DNA of 42,260 nucleotides from Bacillota bacterium (GTDB taxonomy: Bacteria; Bacillota_A; Clostridia; Lachnospirales; Lachnospiraceae), in the NCBI GenBank assembly GCA_023443925.1, contig JAEZSL010000012.1, forward strand, positions 1 through 42,260, in the 5' to 3' direction. Under the pieces are notes generated by a model, which ran no database searches, was not told where the DNA came from, and saw only the letters and a list, made by a program, of their open reading frames with translations. Positions within the stretch are counted from its first letter, which is position 1; each line of letters begins with the position of its first letter. Below, piece by piece: positions 8,202 to 16,975 of this stretch. Both the position numbers and the translations under genes were made by a program.

Positions 8202-11200
8202 ATGTTAAATGAGAGACAAATTGACATGATGTTGTCAAAGCTGAAGAGATTTGAAAATACTCTGGCACCGTTGATGTTTGAAAAAATCGGTGATGTAAAA
8301 GTGGACATGTTTCACACGGAAAATCAACACCATGCCATACCAGGAGACAATAACTTTACACCTTGCAGTCAGGGAGACCACTGGGGCGGTGAGGGTACCT
8401 ACTGTTGGTTTAAAGGGCAGTATACGGTACCAAAGGAATATGACGGCAAAACGCTGTATGTTTATCCTAAGATTGAAGGCTATGAAGCCCAGTTATGGGT
8501 TAACGGAGTTCCTTTTGGAACTTTCTGTACTAAAATTGTTGTTACGGGCCACGGAAATCATTACTGCGATATGTTAAAACAGAAGGTAAGAGCCGGTGAG
8601 GTAATCGATATAGCTCTGGAGTATTATGCCGGACATTATGTAATGGGCTGCGAACCCTTTGCGGAGGATCCCCGCATCGATTATGATTTTAAATTCACCT
8701 CCCTGGATATCTGTTTAAAGAATGAGGAAATCTGTGATTTTTATTTTGACTTAAAAACTCTGAACCAGCTGGTAGGCGTTCTGGACCGCAATAATTTCCG
8801 GAGAGCCGATGTAATCAATACGTTAGAGAAGGTTCATGAAATATTATATTATTCCTACGGTGATGTTGATAATGAAACCTTCCTCCAGTCAGTAAAGGAA
8901 GCCGGCAAGCTGCTTAAGGATAAACTGGTACAAACCAATTCGGAAACAACTCCTTATGCCGGTGTAATCGGCCACTCCCATATGGATACCGCCTGGCTTT
9001 GGCACAGAGGGGAGACCATTAAAAAATGCGCCAGAACATATTCCAATCAGATGAATTTAATGGAGCAGTATCCGGAATATAAGTTTATTCAGAGTTCAGC
9101 CTATCACAGCGAAGTCATCCGGAAGCACTATCCGGAGCTGTTTGAGAAACTGGTAGAAAAAGTTGCGGAAGACAGGTATGAACCAAACGGTGGTGTCTGG
9201 ATCGAATGTGACTGCAACATACCGAACGGGGAATCCATGATACGTCAGTTTTTATGGGGCCAGCGTTTTACCCGTAAATATTTTAATTATACGGCAGATA
9301 CCTTCTGGCTTCCGGATACTTTCGGATACAGTTCATCCATTCCTCAGATTATGAAGGGCTGCGGTGTTGACTATTTCCTTACCACGAAAATGGCATGGAA
9401 TGATACGACTACTTTCCCGTATGATACCTTTTACTGGCAGGGACTTGATGGAACCAAAGTTCTGACCCATCTGAACAAAACCCATATCTGGCCAGATCCG
9501 GAAGCTTTAATGGAATACGTGGTAAAAGGCCATGACTCAATTAAGGAAAAAACCGTTTCCAACATGCGCCTGTTATCCTATGGATACGGAGACGGCGGCG
9601 GCGGTCCCCAGTTTGAAATGATTGAAATGTCCAGAAGGGTAAAAGACCTGGAAGGGCTTCCAAGATCCAGTCATACTACCGTAAGTGAGTTCATGAAGAA
9701 ACTGGAAGAGACAGTAGTTAATCCTTCCACACATTCTGGTGAATTATATCTGGAATTGCACAGAGGAACCTTAACAAACCAGCATACCATTAAGCGCAAT
9801 AACCGTCTGGCGGAAATCAACTTAAGAAACCTTGAATTCCTTACGGTTTTAGAGGCAGCACAAAATCATACCGCTGCTTCCCACGAGAAGATTCGCCCTC
9901 TTCTGGAATTATTACTGATTAATCAGTTCCACGATATCCTGCCCGGTACTTCCATACCCAGGGTACATGAAGAATCAATAGCAGAAACTACGGAAGTAAT
10001 CAATAAATCAGCTGAATATATTCAGGATATAATTAAACCGGCAGCGAAGGACAATCGTGTATCCGTGATTAATACCCTTTCCTTTGAAAGAAAAGATGCT
10101 ATTTATCTGGATTACAAAGACGGGTATGTAGTGCAGGGAGAATATAAACAACAGCTTACACAGGATCTTAACGGTAATCCGAAACTTGCGGTTGCAAATG
10201 CTGTTATACCTGCATTTTCCTCTATGGCTTTTGAGTTGGTTGAAGGCAAGCCAACAGCAGAATCTGCATTTGAATTCAAGGGAGAAGAACTGATAACACC
10301 TTATGCTAAAGTAAGCTTTGATGAAAGAGGCTTCCTCCGTTCCTTTGTTGATAGAAGTAATAACAGGGAATTAAGAGGTGAGGGATATGCCCTGAATACG
10401 TTCCTTGTGGCGGAGGACGTACCCAACGCATGGGATAACTGGGATGTGGATGCAGATATCGAGTTTAAATTTAAAGATACCGCTGTTTTATTAAACCGTC
10501 AGGTAATATCCGACGGAGCGGTTGAATTCAGAATCCGAAGCGAATATCAGATCAGCGAAAAATCTTCCATTAAGCAAGATATGATTTTTTATGCTGACAG
10601 CCCTGAGGTCAGATTTGAAACCATCATGAACTGGCAGGACGATCACAGATTCTTAAAGACTGCTTTTGACACGACGATTTTCTCCGATTTTGCAAGACAG
10701 GAAGTACAGTTTGGATATATTAAAAGACCGACCACCAGAAATAATGCTGCGGAAAAAGCAAAATTTGAAGTATCCAATCATAAGTATTCGGATCTTTCAG
10801 AAAACCAGTATGGTATAGCCATATTAAATGACTGTAAGTACGGAATATCCGTAAAAGACTCCCAGATGCGTCTGTCACTCCATAAAGGCGGCTGCAGACC
10901 GGATTATAAGGGTGATAAGGGAATTCATGAATGCACCTATTCCTTCTATCCTCACGATGGAGGTTTTAGCGCTGATACGGTAATAAAACCTGCTTATGAA
11001 CTGAATTACAAACCCATTATAGTATCTGGTGAATGGAATAAGGCATCCTTTGCAAAAACCGACCGCAGTAATATTATTATTGAAGCTGTTAAACCTTGTG
11101 AAGATGAAGAGAATGCTTTCATATTAAGGCTTTATGATGCGGAAGGCACTTATACCAATACGAACCTGACACTGGGCGGTGAGGTCAAAGCGGCTGAAAT

Positions 11201-11303
11201 TACCAATATGCTTGAGGAAACAATGGAAACATTACCGGCAGCCAACAGCCTCAGCCTGGTATTTAAACCTTTTGAGATTAAAACGGTTAAGATATCGTAT
11301 TAA
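8202..11303 (+). CDS. alpha-mannosidase, glycoside hydrolase family 38
   Basis: 1033 residues, the usual length for bacterial GH38, with TCAGGAG before the ATG. GHSHMDTAWLW (near residue 258) carries the zinc-binding His and Asp. WLPDTFGYS (near residue 368) carries the catalytic nucleophile Asp. HDILPGTS (near residue 576) carries the last zinc His. The C-terminal half is the beta-rich GH38 region. No signal peptide is visible, so it should act in the cytoplasm on imported mannosides, releasing mannose from alpha-mannosidic linkages. It lies in the same carbohydrate block as a GntR-LacI repressor and a GH94 phosphorylase. Confidence 0.95.
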   Translation: MLNERQIDMMLSKLKRFENTLAPLMFEKIGDVKVDMFHTENQHHAIPGDNNFTPCSQGDHWGGEGTYCWFKGQYTVPKEYDGKTLYVYPKIEGYEAQLWVNGVPFGTFCTKIVVTGHGNHYCDMLKQKVRAGEVIDIALEYYAGHYVMGCEPFAEDPRIDYDFKFTSLDICLKNEEICDFYFDLKTLNQLVGVLDRNNFRRADVINTLEKVHEILYYSYGDVDNETFLQSVKEAGKLLKDKLVQTNSETTPYAGVIGHSHMDTAWLWHRGETIKKCARTYSNQMNLMEQYPEYKFIQSSAYHSEVIRKHYPELFEKLVEKVAEDRYEPNGGVWIECDCNIPNGESMIRQFLWGQRFTRKYFNYTADTFWLPDTFGYSSSIPQIMKGCGVDYFLTTKMAWNDTTTFPYDTFYWQGLDGTKVLTHLNKTHIWPDPEALMEYVVKGHDSIKEKTVSNMRLLSYGYGDGGGGPQFEMIEMSRRVKDLEGLPRSSHTTVSEFMKKLEETVVNPSTHSGELYLELHRGTLTNQHTIKRNNRLAEINLRNLEFLTVLEAAQNHTAASHEKIRPLLELLLINQFHDILPGTSIPRVHEESIAETTEVINKSAEYIQDIIKPAAKDNRVSVINTLSFERKDAIYLDYKDGYVVQGEYKQQLTQDLNGNPKLAVANAVIPAFSSMAFELVEGKPTAESAFEFKGEELITPYAKVSFDERGFLRSFVDRSNNRELRGEGYALNTFLVAEDVPNAWDNWDVDADIEFKFKDTAVLLNRQVISDGAVEFRIRSEYQISEKSSIKQDMIFYADSPEVRFETIMNWQDDHRFLKTAFDTTIFSDFARQEVQFGYIKRPTTRNNAAEKAKFEVSNHKYSDLSENQYGIAILNDCKYGISVKDSQMRLSLHKGGCRPDYKGDKGIHECTYSFYPHDGGFSADTVIKPAYELNYKPIIVSGEWNKASFAKTDRSNIIIEAVKPCEDEENAFILRLYDAEGTYTNTNLTLGGEVKAAEITNMLEETMETLPAANSLSLVFKPFEIKTVKISY

Positions 11304-11374
11304 TTTCAGGGACATGTAGTAAGAATAACTTTAGGTAGAATTTCCTGATAATATATAAATTAAATTTATACCTT

Positions 11375-11433
11375 CAGAAAGTACACCCTGGATGCATGAT
11401 ATAAGGCATCAGGGGTGTACTTTCTGGTTTTTG
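11375..11433 (+). terminator. strong intrinsic terminator after the mannosidase
   Basis: CAGAAAGTACACCC (11375-11388) pairs with 11413-11426, and the inner GGATGC/GCATC extends the stem, followed by GTTTTTG. The remaining 340 bases up to the next gene are A/T-rich with no supported gene. Confidence 0.9.
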
Positions 11434-11770
11434 GGAGTTAGTTTTCATTCCTTTGTGAACACATTGGTGAAAGATAGAACGCTCAGTGCTTATTTCATTA
11501 TTTTGGCGAATTAAATCTGCCGTTCATTGCTGTAATTTCCAACCGATTTACCTCAGAAGTCTGTTTCGAAATCTGTAAAAAGCTATTTTTATTGTTTTAT
11601 TGGTTTGTTGTTAAGGAAACTTTAATTTCGGTTTCTATTAATATGACTTACAGATGTCAGTTTATATATGTTAATATAATAATAAATAAAACAAGTTCCG
11701 ATAAATCATCCTATATCCATAAGACCGGAACATGGATTTTCTTGAATAATAATAAGGAGAATAAAAGACA

Positions 11771-12424
11771 ATGAATAAAGTAGACTATAAAAAAGATTAT
11801 AAAGATCTCTATCTGCCGAAAACAGAACCGCAGGAAATAGTTGTTCCGCCCATGAATTTTATAATGATCGACGGCAAAGGTAATCCCAACACGGAAAATG
11901 GGGAATATGGAAAGGCTCTTGAAGTGCTGTATGCTTTAACTTGGACCATTAAAATGAGTGTGAAAAGCGGGAAGGAACCAAAAGGGTATTTTGATTATGT
12001 AGTACCGCCTTTAGAAGGTTTGTGGTGGATGGAGGATGATAGCTTCGCAGATTTTACCGTAAAAGATAAATTTATGTTTACCTCCATGATAAGACAGCCG
12101 GAGTTTGTAACGGAAGAAGTTTTTAATTGGGCTTTACAGGAAGTTGCCAGAAAGAAGTCTGAATTAGATACCGCCAAAGCCAGATTCGTTACCTGGGATG
12201 AGGGGTTATGTGTACAGGTCCTGCATTTAGGACCCTTTGATGAGGAAGCTGCATCCGTTGCGAAAATAGAGGAATATATAAAAGTACACAACCTAAAGAA
12301 CGATATGTCTGCGGTACTGTCTGACGGCAGCATTAGAAGGCATCATGAAATTTATATCTCAGACTATAGAAAAACCAAACCGGAAAACCTGAAAACAGTA
12401 ATACGTCATCCGGTACGGCGATAA
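11771..12424 (+). CDS. GyrI-like small-molecule-binding domain protein
   Basis: 217 residues, with AAGGAG about 12 bases before the ATG. The fold is that of stand-alone GyrI-like proteins: IVVPPMNFIMIDGKGNPNTENGEYGKALEVLYALTW at residues ~18-55, and LCVQVLHLGPFDEEAASVAKIEEY in the second half. These proteins bind hydrophobic or cationic small molecules and resemble the effector domain of multidrug-sensing regulators; some hydrolyse toxic compounds. No DNA-binding domain is attached. No partner gene nearby gives a specific role. Confidence 0.85.
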   Translation: MNKVDYKKDYKDLYLPKTEPQEIVVPPMNFIMIDGKGNPNTENGEYGKALEVLYALTWTIKMSVKSGKEPKGYFDYVVPPLEGLWWMEDDSFADFTVKDKFMFTSMIRQPEFVTEEVFNWALQEVARKKSELDTAKARFVTWDEGLCVQVLHLGPFDEEAASVAKIEEYIKVHNLKNDMSAVLSDGSIRRHHEIYISDYRKTKPENLKTVIRHPVRR

Positions 12425-12477
12425 GATTTCAGTATAAATTTGATGCATTTATATTCCAGTATTAATTCTTTTTAACT

Positions 12478-12510
12478 GCATAAATTAATCAATGAATTAA
12501 TGATTTATGC
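12478..12510 (+). terminator. A/T-rich hairpin after the GyrI-like gene
   Basis: GCATAAAT (12478-12485) pairs with ATTTATGC (12503-12510), with a further five-pair inner stem across a two-base bulge. Only a poor T-run follows, so terminator function is uncertain. Confidence 0.4.
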
Positions 12511-12592
12511 TTGTGCTTTAAAATAATGAAAACGGATGTCAGTGGCTTTAAGTACTGGCTTTTAGTTGGGAAGAATTAAAATGGAGGATAAA

Positions 12593-12865
12593 ATGGAAGA
12601 ATTATATATTAAAACTAAAGCAGGAATGCAAAAGATCGACAACAGTATTGTAGAAAAATACGATTTAAAAAAGGGGACTCTTTCCCCCTTCAGCCGGAGT
12701 ACCCTGGTGAATGAAAACGGGGATGCTAAACGGGAAGAGCAGCCGAGGGAAGTTGTTTCCTTAAATCAGGGAGATGACGAGATTGACGAAATGGAAAACG
12801 GGTTGTTATTATCCACTTCAGAAATGTTAGATATTGCTCAGGGAGTGGATTCGGATATGACCTGA
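12593..12865 (+). CDS. small acidic hypothetical protein
   Basis: 90 residues from the ATG at 12593, chosen because GGAGG lies at 12583-12587; an in-frame start at 12566 would have no ribosome site. It begins MEELYIKTKAGMQKIDNSIVEKYDLKKG, with a predicted short helix, followed by an acidic, Asn/Glu/Asp-rich second half. No signal peptide, membrane segment or known motif was recognised. It precedes a TPR lipoprotein by 280 bases. Coding status rests on the good ribosome site and normal codon use. Confidence 0.6.
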   Translation: MEELYIKTKAGMQKIDNSIVEKYDLKKGTLSPFSRSTLVNENGDAKREEQPREVVSLNQGDDEIDEMENGLLLSTSEMLDIAQGVDSDMT

Positions 12866-13145
12866 TAATAACCGGGCTGAAACTTCCGAAATAAGAATAA
12901 ATTGATTCTTTATAATATCAGACCAAAGGTAACCGGTATATATGAGATTTGCATATTATTGGTTATCTTTTTTAATTCTTTAACTTCTTTTTTACCCTAT
13001 ATACTTAGGTGTTCCACAGTTTTAAGCTGTTTTTTTGTCTGCCGAAAGCTTGCATTTATTTCCTATACAACTTATAATATCATTAGTGTTTGTTGCAGAT
13101 AGGATTGAGGCGTATAAAATGAATTAAGTCAGACAGGAGTCAGGT

Positions 13146-14348
13146 ATGAAGAAAAGAAGATTAAAAAGTGCTGTTATGGTGATATTGGCAGTGATTTTAC
13201 TTGGAGGCTGTGGTTTAGAGTCGGCCGGCGGTTATCATAAGGAAGGCTTGGAATACCTTACCAGCGGCAGTTACGATAAAGCGGAAGCCACTCTTGCTAA
13301 GGCCCTGAAAATGAATGGAGACCGTGCGGATTACTATATAGATTATGGAATGGCTTTAATACAGTTAGGCAGATATGAAGAGGCTATCCAGAATTTTGAC
13401 CGTGCAGTTTTGAATAAGGATAACAAAATAGTTAATAAAAATAATAAAACTGCTTTCCGGGGAAAAGGTATTGCCTACTTTAAAAATCATAATTACGGGA
13501 AAGCGATAGAACTGTTTGATAAGGCACTGGCTATACGTGAATTGAGTGATTTGAATTTGGATATCTTATATTATAAAGGTAATTCCCAGGCCAAGGCCGG
13601 ACTTTTTGACAAGGCGATAAAGACCTATACCACCATACTGCAGGAAAAGCAGACGGATGCCTACACCTATTACAGCAGAGCTTATGCCTACCGTATGTTA
13701 AAGGATTATGAAAAAAGCCTGGCAGATTATGACAAGGCAATAAAACTGGATAATAAGAAATATGATTATTATTTCGGTAAGTACTTTTTATTGCTGGAAC
13801 AAGGGGACACGGAGAAAGCAACCGCTGTATTGAGCATGGCAGCCAATATAAAGGGAAAGACTCAGGAAGATTATTTTAATCTTGCCAAAGTACATTATTA
13901 TATGGGAGATTATGATAATGCCATAATTGAATTCAGCGAGGCATATAAAAATGGATTTGCGGAAGCTTATTTTTTCCTGGGCAGTATTTATGAGCAGAAG
14001 GAAGACTTTAAAAATGCGGTAAATAATTATAGCTTGTATATAAAAGAAGAGGTATATATATCCTCTGCCGCAGTTTATAATCAAATTTCTTATTGCCAGC
14101 TTAAGCTTAACAATTATGAAGACGCTCTTTCCTATATTCAGACAGGTTTAAAATATAATGACATCGAATTCAACCATTCACTTATGCGGAACGAAATTGT
14201 TGTTTATGAGAATATGGGTGAGTATGAAAAAGCAGCAGGACTAATGAAGGATTATCTAAAGGCATACCCGGATGATGAAGCTGCCGGTAAGGAAAATGAG
14301 TTTATCAAGACAAGGCTGCCGGAAGCGAGTACGCCTCATAAAGAATAA
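13146..14348 (+). CDS. TPR-repeat lipoprotein
   Basis: 400 residues. An N-terminal lipoprotein signal (KKRR, a hydrophobic stretch, then LLGGC with the lipid-bearing Cys at residue 22) places it on the outer face of the membrane. From residue ~30 to 380 it is a chain of about nine to ten tetratricopeptide repeats (for example YKEALQ-type units such as YDKAEATLAKALKMN, YEEAIQNFDRAV, YEKSLADYDKAIKLD, YDNAIIEFSEAYKNG). Such scaffolds hold protein partners; no catalytic site is present. It lies 19 bases before hflX and is probably co-transcribed with it. The partner is unknown. Confidence 0.88.
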   Translation: MKKRRLKSAVMVILAVILLGGCGLESAGGYHKEGLEYLTSGSYDKAEATLAKALKMNGDRADYYIDYGMALIQLGRYEEAIQNFDRAVLNKDNKIVNKNNKTAFRGKGIAYFKNHNYGKAIELFDKALAIRELSDLNLDILYYKGNSQAKAGLFDKAIKTYTTILQEKQTDAYTYYSRAYAYRMLKDYEKSLADYDKAIKLDNKKYDYYFGKYFLLLEQGDTEKATAVLSMAANIKGKTQEDYFNLAKVHYYMGDYDNAIIEFSEAYKNGFAEAYFFLGSIYEQKEDFKNAVNNYSLYIKEEVYISSAAVYNQISYCQLKLNNYEDALSYIQTGLKYNDIEFNHSLMRNEIVVYENMGEYEKAAGLMKDYLKAYPDDEAAGKENEFIKTRLPEASTPHKE

Positions 14349-14367
14349 GAATATCAGGAGTTTATAA

Positions 14368-15615
14368 ATGGGTGAACTGTATGAAATAAAAGAAAAAGAA
14401 GAGCGTCTGATTCTGGTCGGAGTATCGGTGAGTGACGGGGACGATACGGCGGATTCCCTGGATGAGCTGGAGGAGCTGGCTAAAACTGCCGGTGCCGAAA
14501 CCGTGATGAAAGTGATACAGAACAGAGAAAGTGCTCATCCCGGAACCTACATCGGTAAAGGAAAAATAGAAGAAGTAAAAGAGCTGCTTTATAAACTGGA
14601 AGCTACAGGGGTAGTCTGTGATGATGAATTATCCCCGGCCCAGCTTAAAAATCTGGAAGACGCTCTGGAAGCAAAAGTAATGGACAGAACCATACTGATT
14701 CTGGATATCTTTGCACAGCATGCTACGACAAAAGAAGGTAAAATACAGGTAGAGCTTGCTCAGCTTAAATACCGTGCCACCAGGCTTGTGGGTATGCGTA
14801 ATTCCATGTCTAGACTCGGAGGCGGGATTGGTACCAGAGGTCCCGGTGAAAAGAAGCTGGAAGTAGACCGCAGATTAATTAGAGACCGGATATCCCAGTT
14901 AAAACGGGAATTAGCAGATGTAAATCAATACCGGGAAACTTCCAGGGAGTTAAGAAGTAAAGGGACAATTCCCATTGCTGCTATCGTTGGCTATACCAAT
15001 GCAGGCAAATCTACTTTGTTAAACCGGCTGACCAGTGCCGGAGTTCTGGAAGAAGATAAATTATTTGCCACCCTGGACCCTACAACCAGGAATTTAACAC
15101 TTCCAAGCGGCCAGCAGCTATTGTTAACGGATACGGTAGGTTTTATCCGAAAACTGCCCCATCATTTAATTGAGGCTTTCCGCAGTACGCTGGAAGAAGC
15201 AAAATACGCGGATATTATCTTACATGTTGTAGACAGCTCCAATCCTTCCGCCTACAAACAGATGCATGTGGTATATGAGACTCTGTCCCAGCTGGGAGTA
15301 AAGAATAAACCCGTCGTAACCGCTTTTAATAAACAGGATCTTCTGGAAACAGAACTGATTATTAAGGATTTTAAAGCTGATAAAATCGTTAAGATTTCAG
15401 CAAAAGAGATGCGGGGATTGGATGAACTGCAGGAAATATTTGAAGAAATCCTGAGAGAACGTAAAATACTGATGGAAAAGGTCTTCTCTTATCAGGAAGC
15501 CGGTAAGATACAGCTTATAAGAAAATATGGCCAGCTTCTCTGTGAAGAATACAGAGAGGAAGGAATCTATGTCAAAGCATATATTCCGAAGGAAATTTAT
15601 AATCAGATTTCATAA
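14368..15615 (+). CDS. hflX: ribosome-associated GTPase HflX
   Basis: 415 residues with TCAGGAG before the ATG. The N-terminal HflX domain (ETVMKVIQNRESAHPGTYIGKGKIEEV, then MDRTILILDIFAQHATTKEGKIQVELAQL) and the RLGGGIGTRGPGEKKLEVDRR linker are diagnostic. The G domain has GYTNAGKST (near residue 207), DPTTR, DTVGFIRKLPHHLIEAF (near 254) and NKQD. HflX binds the 50S subunit and splits stalled or hibernating ribosomes during stress. It follows the TPR lipoprotein by 19 bases. A weak hairpin (15618-15624 with 15653-15659) lies just after the stop. Confidence 0.96.
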   Translation: MGELYEIKEKEERLILVGVSVSDGDDTADSLDELEELAKTAGAETVMKVIQNRESAHPGTYIGKGKIEEVKELLYKLEATGVVCDDELSPAQLKNLEDALEAKVMDRTILILDIFAQHATTKEGKIQVELAQLKYRATRLVGMRNSMSRLGGGIGTRGPGEKKLEVDRRLIRDRISQLKRELADVNQYRETSRELRSKGTIPIAAIVGYTNAGKSTLLNRLTSAGVLEEDKLFATLDPTTRNLTLPSGQQLLLTDTVGFIRKLPHHLIEAFRSTLEEAKYADIILHVVDSSNPSAYKQMHVVYETLSQLGVKNKPVVTAFNKQDLLETELIIKDFKADKIVKISAKEMRGLDELQEIFEEILRERKILMEKVFSYQEAGKIQLIRKYGQLLCEEYREEGIYVKAYIPKEIYNQIS

Positions 15616-15759
15616 GCTAATAGCGAAACACAATGTTGTATCTATATACCAAGCTATTAATACGATTGTAGAACTAAGTGTTTCCCAGAGGGTAAGCCTA
15701 TATTAAATTTTTATCAATTACGGTATATGAAAAACTTTATTGTTTTGCGATTACTAGAA

Positions 15760-15855
15760 GAATTGGGTGACAAAGGCCCTTTACACGCATATGTATACAG
15801 TGTATATACGCTCGTAAACATAAACATACGAGATTGACTTTTTGACACTCGAATT
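15760..15855. repeat. dispersed palindromic intergenic element, copy R1
   Basis: The right end, TTTTTGACACTCGAATT, is the inverted form of the left end, AATTGGGTGACAAAGG. The interior holds ACAGTGTATATACGCTCGTA, nearly the same as in the copy at 32025-32127. Related copies lie at 26627-26712 and, as a half element, at 25461-25480. Confidence 0.65.
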
Positions 15856-15876
15856 GTATAAAATATAGTTTTGAGA

Positions 15877-15929
15877 AGAGACTGCTCCCTTCATGTATAG
15901 TACTTGATTACATGAAGGGAGCAGTCTCT
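15877..15929. terminator. 21-base-pair perfect hairpin between convergent genes
   Basis: 15877-15897 and 15909-15929 are perfect inverse complements around an 11-base loop. It sits between hflX and the convergent ABC operon. The T-run after it is short (CTCTTTATC), but the stem is stable enough to stop transcription in both directions. Confidence 0.7.
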
Positions 15930-16004
15930 CTTTATCAAAATATCCGGCAAAAAAAGGGGATTTCCGCCTCATTATATGGCTTTTTGGAATCCTCTTGGTA
16001 TTTG

Positions 16005-16036
16005 AGAGATTGATTAATATATATTGATCAATCTCT
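16005..16036. terminator. second hairpin of the convergent intergenic region
   Basis: AGAGATTGAT (16005-16014) pairs with ATCAATCTCT (16027-16036). It may end the minus-strand ABC operon. There is no strong T-run on either strand. Confidence 0.4.
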
Positions 16037-16130
16037 ATGCCATTATCTATGCCATTACCTATGCCATTATCTATGCCATTATCTATGCCATTATCTGTTT
16101 CATTATCTATTTCAATATCTATTCAATACT
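16035..16130. repeat. 12-base tandem repeat, CTATGCCATTAT
   Basis: Five near-perfect copies (16035-16094) are followed by about three degenerate ones (CTGTTTCATTAT, CTATTTCAATAT and CTATTCAATAC). The unit is a multiple of three and therefore creates a spurious open frame with MPLS repeats. It lies just past the stop of the ABC ATPase gene and is probably a slippage minisatellite. Confidence 0.85.
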
Positions 16131-16144
16131 ACATTTTTATCTGT

Positions 16145-16954
16145 TTAACCAGCAGCTTTTACTGCAATCTCATCCTTTTCCGTCTGAATATCATTAATAA
16201 GGGATTCCCTCATATCCCAGAATTGTTTGGTTTCCCGGACTTCCCGGAAAAAGTGTTTGCTGTCTTTATTAAGAGGATTTTTAAAGTCTTTTACAAGTGT
16301 TCCGGGGTTCGGATGCATAATCAAAACCCGGTTACTCAGCAGCAGGGCTTCATCTACATCATGAGTAATAAAGAAGAAACTCTTTTTTGCTTTCTCCCAA
16401 ATAGAATAAATGTGGGTCTGCATTTTCTCCCGGGTCAAGGCATCCAGTGCGCTGAACGGTTCGTCTAACAGTACGATTTTAGGGTCAGTGGCCAGCGTTC
16501 TTGCAATGGCGGCTCTCTGCCGCATGCCTCCCGATAACTGATAGGGCAGCATATCAGCAAAGCCGCTTAAACCCACTACCTCCAGGTAATAATCCACAAT
16601 ATCCTTTCTTTCCCCGGCTTTTAAATTTTTTTGCTTCAATCCGAATTCTACGTTTTTTCTCACATTAAGCCAGGGAAAAAGATTTGGCTGCTGGAAAATG
16701 ACTCCTACTTCAGGATTCGGGGCTTTGAGGGCTTTGCCTTCTACTAAGATTTCACCGTCCGTTGGTTTAACATACCCGGCCAATACGTTTAAAAGGGAGG
16801 TTTTGCCGCAGCCGGAAGGACCTAACAGGCAGATAAAATCGTCATTGTATACATTTAAATTAATATCGCCAAGTGCCTGAAATTCTTTGTTGTCCTGCTT
16901 AAAAATTAAACTTACCTCTTTTAAGGAAATAATAACTTTTTTATTGGTTCCCAT
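16145..16954 (-). CDS. ABC importer ATPase, SsuB/TauB-type
   Basis: 269 residues with AAGGAGACGGGGAT ahead of the ATG. Walker A is GPSGCGKTS at residues 45-53. The Q-loop is FQQPNLFPW, the signature LSGGMRQRAAIART, Walker B KIVLLDEPFSALD, and the switch His is in FFITHDVDEA. The sequence type is that of the nitrate/sulfonate/taurine transporter family. It is the last gene of the minus-strand operon LysR, permease, binding protein, ATPase, 21 bases after the binding protein. It energises uptake at the inner face of the membrane. The substrate is inferred only from the family. Confidence 0.92.
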   Translation of the reverse strand: MGTNKKVIISLKEVSLIFKQDNKEFQALGDINLNVYNDDFICLLGPSGCGKTSLLNVLAGYVKPTDGEILVEGKALKAPNPEVGVIFQQPNLFPWLNVRKNVEFGLKQKNLKAGERKDIVDYYLEVVGLSGFADMLPYQLSGGMRQRAAIARTLATDPKIVLLDEPFSALDALTREKMQTHIYSIWEKAKKSFFFITHDVDEALLLSNRVLIMHPNPGTLVKDFKNPLNKDSKHFFREVRETKQFWDMRESLINDIQTEKDEIAVKAAG

Positions 16955-16975
16955 ATCCCCGTCTCCTTATTGTTA

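Noticed and set aside
11592..11774. 60-codon open frame upstream of the GyrI-like gene
   Set aside because: A/T-driven, no ribosome site, and the sequence is low in complexity.
12902..13102. 66-codon hydrophobic open frame before the TPR lipoprotein gene
   Set aside because: No ATG with a ribosome site and T-rich codons only; the gap holds no supported gene.
16037..16468. 143-codon open frame beginning with MPLS repeats
   Set aside because: Product of the 12-base tandem repeat followed by the antisense of the ABC ATPase gene.
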